This document shows positions 50,320 through 53,366 of a stretch of 53,366 nucleotides of DNA, piece by piece. A model generated the notes under the pieces. It was not told where the DNA came from. It saw only the letters and a program-made list of their open reading frames with translations, and searched no databases. The position numbers were made by a program, and so were the translations under genes. The stretch is from the NCBI GenBank assembly GCA_964572225.1, contig CAZNFR010000017.1, forward strand, positions 1 through 53,366, in the 5' to 3' direction. Positions within the stretch are counted from its first letter, which is position 1; each line of letters starts with the position of its first letter. The DNA comes from CAZNFR01 sp964572225 (GTDB taxonomy: Bacteria > Bacteroidota > Bacteroidia > Bacteroidales > GCA-2748055).

Positions 50320-52506
50320 ATGAAAAAGTATTTGTTACTATCGTTGCTTAGTCTAGCGGTGATCGCATCTTTTTCCCAGGAAAATCATTGGATTCGAACT
50401 AAACTACCTGGTTTGCCACCGGTGGATTATCAATGTGCCCTGGGAGAGACCTGTATGATTTTCGCAGACGATACCAGTCAGGCAATACATGCATTCGACA
50501 TAAACGAAGGTGCATGGAAACTATTGCTGGTCCCAACAGAGTTGGAATGGGTAGAGGCTGCTGCCGATGGGAATGTAGCTATGATCCTTAATGATTCCAT
50601 TGCCGTGGCTTACAGTGCACTTACCAGCTCCTTTTCGGTTTTATCTTTTAAAGGGAATGTTATTAACCTGAATATGAATCCCTTATGCATAAAAAACTTT
50701 GCCTATGTCCTTACGGATCAGTTTTTCTATGTTTTTGATGCTGAGGAATCAGAATGGGTTTCTCACCCTTTTACTCCCCCGGGTTCCGCTCCCTGGCAAG
50801 GTGGTGTTTATGGAAAGGATGATTTTCTTTACCTGAGTATTTTTCCCCAGGCTGAATCTGTACCAAGTACATGGATAGCCTACAGCCTGCACACAAAAAC
50901 ATTTGAAGAGTATACGGTATCTCAGCAGATTTTCTTTAGGCAACTCGATCATGGCTTTACCTTCACCACCTCCAATACTGACCCATACCTGTGCGGGGGT
51001 TACAGTGCGATAACCGGTCAGGTTGAAACGCGGACTCACAGCAGATATATAACAGAGAATTTCCCTTCGGTGTATGAGGAAATGGTTTCTCCATTGATAT
51101 GTAATCTGTTTCTTACCAACGAACCGATAGATGGAAATAATTATCGCTATTATATGTGGGTTTATAACACGGTGGAAGGGAACTTTGCCGAGTATTCCTT
51201 CTATTATACTTACACCGGAGGTGAATATGTACCTGTGGGCGGGGGATGCGGTGGACAGACTGCCTATGTAATGATTAAAAATACAGATAAGGGAGAACGT
51301 ATTGAATGCCTGGCCTACTCCGCAAAAGCAAACTCTTTTGTTTTGTTCGACACACCCCTTTACAACTGGGGATTTATGAGTTTTTCGGTTGGGGGACAAT
51401 TGATCGATGGTTACGATAAAAACACCTACTTTTTATATGACGTTGAATCCAATATGCACTTTACTTATCCGGTGCAGTGGGCAGAAGGCATTCATCCGGG
51501 CATAAAGGCAAGAGGTTTATCCAATACCTGGGCTGTATTTGCTTTTACGAAGGAGACCGGGGATACCACCCATGTTTTAAGCTATACCAGAGATGAAGGC
51601 AACCTGTCCGCTTTTGAAATTATCCCAACAGTCTCTACATCCAATTACCGTGGAGCAGATTTCTATGGGTTGTTGTCTACAGAGGGTGGGGTACCCTCTA
51701 GATCCTATCTTTTTTCACCCATACATAATCATTGGATGGAAAAAAATCTTGAGTCTTCTTCCTATCGCGGATCATACGGTAATTATTTCTACATCAACTA
51801 CACGGATATAAACCAAACCAGCTTTTATGATGCCGTTACGGATAAAGAATTCTTCTTCCCATCGGCACACACCATGAGTGATGTGCATGCCCGCGATAGC
51901 TTGTTTTTCATGTATTCAGCAGAAGGAAAATATATTGCTTACAGTATTATTATGCATGACAGCCTGGAGTATACGACCGATGAACTTCAGGGGAGAATCA
52001 TCGATAAATATGTAGTTCTGAACATAGATAGTGAGCGATACGGACAGGTACTATACGATGCTTACAACAATATATTTGCGCCATTAGTGTTAACGGAGAA
52101 CGAGGGACAAAGGAGGAGGTACTGGACAGGTGGTAAAACTGCTCTCATCCTAACCGAAAACAGATATTTGTATGCCTATACTCCTGAAGCGAATAATGCG
52201 GTTGGATTAGAGAATAATGCGTATTCATCAGAACTAAATTCAGCATTTGAAATCTATCCCAATCCGGTGAAGAATAGGTTTACTGTCTTCCTAACTGATA
52301 ATAAGGCTCGCAGTTCAACATCCAATGGAAATCACACCCGCTTCATTATATACGATTTACAGGGCCGAAAACGGTTGGAAAAGATGATCCCTGAAGGCAA
52401 AAAGAGTCTGGAAATCGAGGTTAGCTTTTTACCCAATGGGATCTATTATTGTCAGTTAACCATTGATAAGAATAGGACTATCAAAAAGTTGGTGATTTCC
52501 AGATAA
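50320..52506 (+). CDS. T9SS cargo protein, probable beta-propeller
   Basis: A 728-residue protein from ATG 50320 (a MPKV start four codons upstream is possible) with a signal peptide (about 1-20, ending ASFSQ). The long middle (about 25-640) is rich in Tyr, Phe and Asp and reads as repeated beta strands of about 50-60 residues with A-F/Y-D and TFEEY-like turns, suggestive of a propeller; no named family is certain. The C-terminus (about 640-728) is a T9SS sorting domain with FEIYPNPVKNRFTVF and LPNGIYYCQLTI. It lies about 145 bp after the other T9SS protein on the same strand and is visibly AT-richer than it. Confidence 0.78.
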   Translation: MKKYLLLSLLSLAVIASFSQENHWIRTKLPGLPPVDYQCALGETCMIFADDTSQAIHAFDINEGAWKLLLVPTELEWVEAAADGNVAMILNDSIAVAYSALTSSFSVLSFKGNVINLNMNPLCIKNFAYVLTDQFFYVFDAEESEWVSHPFTPPGSAPWQGGVYGKDDFLYLSIFPQAESVPSTWIAYSLHTKTFEEYTVSQQIFFRQLDHGFTFTTSNTDPYLCGGYSAITGQVETRTHSRYITENFPSVYEEMVSPLICNLFLTNEPIDGNNYRYYMWVYNTVEGNFAEYSFYYTYTGGEYVPVGGGCGGQTAYVMIKNTDKGERIECLAYSAKANSFVLFDTPLYNWGFMSFSVGGQLIDGYDKNTYFLYDVESNMHFTYPVQWAEGIHPGIKARGLSNTWAVFAFTKETGDTTHVLSYTRDEGNLSAFEIIPTVSTSNYRGADFYGLLSTEGGVPSRSYLFSPIHNHWMEKNLESSSYRGSYGNYFYINYTDINQTSFYDAVTDKEFFFPSAHTMSDVHARDSLFFMYSAEGKYIAYSIIMHDSLEYTTDELQGRIIDKYVVLNIDSERYGQVLYDAYNNIFAPLVLTENEGQRRRYWTGGKTALILTENRYLYAYTPEANNAVGLENNAYSSELNSAFEIYPNPVKNRFTVFLTDNKARSSTSNGNHTRFIIYDLQGRKRLEKMIPEGKKSLEIEVSFLPNGIYYCQLTIDKNRTIKKLVISR

Positions 52507-52992
52507 TCCATTTTAATTCATTGGGTCTTAAAAGCTGCAACAAAACTGCCCTAAACCGGAAATTACATCCCTGTTTGAAGATAAGCTTCGGGATCGGTAT
52601 TGAAGAAATGATGGAAGTAAGGCAGCCGGATTACCACAAAAAATAATAGATTCCTATTAAAACCAGCAACATTATCAAGGCCAGCAGGTTAAAGACTTTG
52701 TTGGTGCGGAAAGAGGCTTTTACCATTTTGGATCCCTTTACCTGGTTGAAAAAAGTCCTGGAAATCATCCCCGATTATCCGGCTAACAAACTCTCAGATC
52801 TCCTTCCCCAAAACCTGGACCTCTCATAATACCCTGAAATCAATCGTAAGTGTACTTGCTAGGACGGATACTGTCAAATAACAATACTCTCTGAGATCAT
52901 AAACAGATTGTTACATCTAAAATAACCAAAGGACTCTTTTTTCGTTGAACAAAATTCCTGACGATGTTGTTTCACCGCAGTATATTATTAGT
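52507..52992. other. Intergenic region after the second T9SS gene
   Basis: 486 bp, AT-rich. Besides one candidate 45-residue ORF on the minus strand, nothing is clear: no terminator hairpin, canonical -7 box or RNA gene was found. Confidence 0.5.
52631..52768 (-). CDS. Candidate 45-residue single-TM membrane protein
   Basis: ATG 52768 to TAA 52631 encodes 45 residues: a basic N-terminus (MISRTFFNQVKGSKMVK) and one strong hydrophobic helix (LLALIMLLVLIGIYYFLW) to the end. An in-frame stop sits just before the ATG. A second ATG 14 codons in would give 31 residues. The length is short enough to arise by chance; the membrane pattern is the only evidence. Confidence 0.35.
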   Translation of the reverse strand: MISRTFFNQVKGSKMVKASFRTNKVFNLLALIMLLVLIGIYYFLW

Positions 52993-53366
52993 ATGAATAT
53001 ACCTTTCATTAATAAACAGATAACTGCATTTTCTTCTTTAAACCTCGACTACAGTCGATACATTCCTTTGGGTGAATTGGCAGAGTTCGTTAGTCAAATT
53101 TTGGAGATTAAAGGACAGGCAGGTTTCAAGGTTGAAAGAGTCCTTCCCTACAAGGATCCCCGTATACTTATAAATCTTGGTAACCACATGAGTGGAAAGA
53201 TTAGTCAGGAAGTTGAGATCATCAGGAGTTATGATTATGCGCTTCAAGGGAACCGTACCCTATTTTTTGACCATTATATGGCCGATAAAAATCATTTCCT
53301 GATGATTGAATTTAAACCCCATTATCTCAAAAAGATTTGTGGAATTCCGGCATCTGAGATCATAAA
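52993..53366 (+). CDS. AraC-type regulator, N-terminal part (cut by window end)
   Basis: At least 124 residues, open to the end of the window. The start is IPLGELAEFVSQILEIKGQ, followed by ERVLPYKDPRILINLGNH, a loop and FLMIEFKPHYLKKICGIPAS, the layout of the DUF6597 sensor domain found before an AraC DNA-binding domain in Bacteroidota. The HTH part would lie beyond the window. No regulated partner can be named. Upstream no clean -7 box was found. Confidence 0.7.
   Translation, partial: MNIPFINKQITAFSSLNLDYSRYIPLGELAEFVSQILEIKGQAGFKVERVLPYKDPRILINLGNHMSGKISQEVEIIRSYDYALQGNRTLFFDHYMADKNHFLMIEFKPHYLKKICGIPASEII

Noticed and set aside
1..53366. CRISPR array, insertion sequence or prophage
   Set aside because: No regularly spaced direct repeats, transposase, integrase or phage structural gene was seen in the window.

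Overview
The window reads as a piece of a Bacteroidota chromosome, probably class Bacteroidia and a free-living polysaccharide degrader of the Marinilabiliales/Prolixibacteraceae type. The evidence is two proteins with type IX secretion (T9SS) C-terminal sorting domains, a TonB receptor with a carboxypeptidase-type N-terminal domain, repeated TAnnTTTG promoter -7 boxes, a SiaC-type phosphoprotein, and secreted sulfatase, GH9, GH105 and DUF1080 enzymes. Placement below class is inference. The DNA carries one 10-N scaffold gap at 33923-33932, so it comes from a draft assembly.

Positions 1-15.1 kb are mostly housekeeping: tRNA-Ser(GGA), ansA, tatD, gdhA, dprA, proline dehydrogenase, aroA, tadA, aspS, a small outer-membrane barrel, rnhB, a glycosyltransferase, a Wzx-like flippase, a small ribbon-helix-helix-like protein and an orphan siaC-like gene. 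Genes are tightly packed and often overlap: aroA/tadA by 4 bp, rnhB/glycosyltransferase by 8 bp, phosphoesterase/histidine kinase by 41 bp. An intrinsic terminator for the barrel gene lies inside the rnhB coding sequence.

Positions 15.2-23.3 kb hold a secreted metallophosphoesterase, a 7TM-DISM-type histidine kinase, a tandem pair of UbiA-fold membrane proteins (the first has lost the second Asp-rich motif), an arsenic pair (an exported ArsC/LMW-phosphatase-like protein and ArsM) behind a possibly structured leader, and a double-GNAT protein.

Positions 23.3-32.2 kb deal with sulfated or uronic glycans and sulfate esters: a Cys-type sulfatase, a CarboxypepD_reg-like protein, a 2H phosphoesterase, a secreted BNR_4-GH105 fusion, and a three-gene overlapping operon of an arylsulfotransferase-like propeller, an unannotated 47-residue membrane protein, and a membrane-anchored PAPS-type sulfotransferase. 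This operon is the best candidate here for an undescribed system.

Positions 32.2-36.7 kb look AT-richer. They hold a secreted protein with two domains like the Anabaena sensory rhodopsin transducer (ASRT), divergent from an operon of ROK sugar kinase, EamA transporter and cysteine-less GATase-like protein, then a GNAT. The ROK gene contains an assembly error: the gap, a 52-nt foreign GC-rich segment and a 22-nt duplication, 84 nt in all. Removing it restores a 308-residue kinase.

Positions 37.0-53.4 kb hold a large Oar-like TonB receptor without a SusD partner, a PepSY-like/DUF2490 pair, dinB, a GH9 glycosidase, a DUF1080 protein, two large T9SS cargo proteins (one with six repeated Ig-like domains), a possible 45-residue membrane protein, and the start of an AraC-type regulator cut off by the window end.
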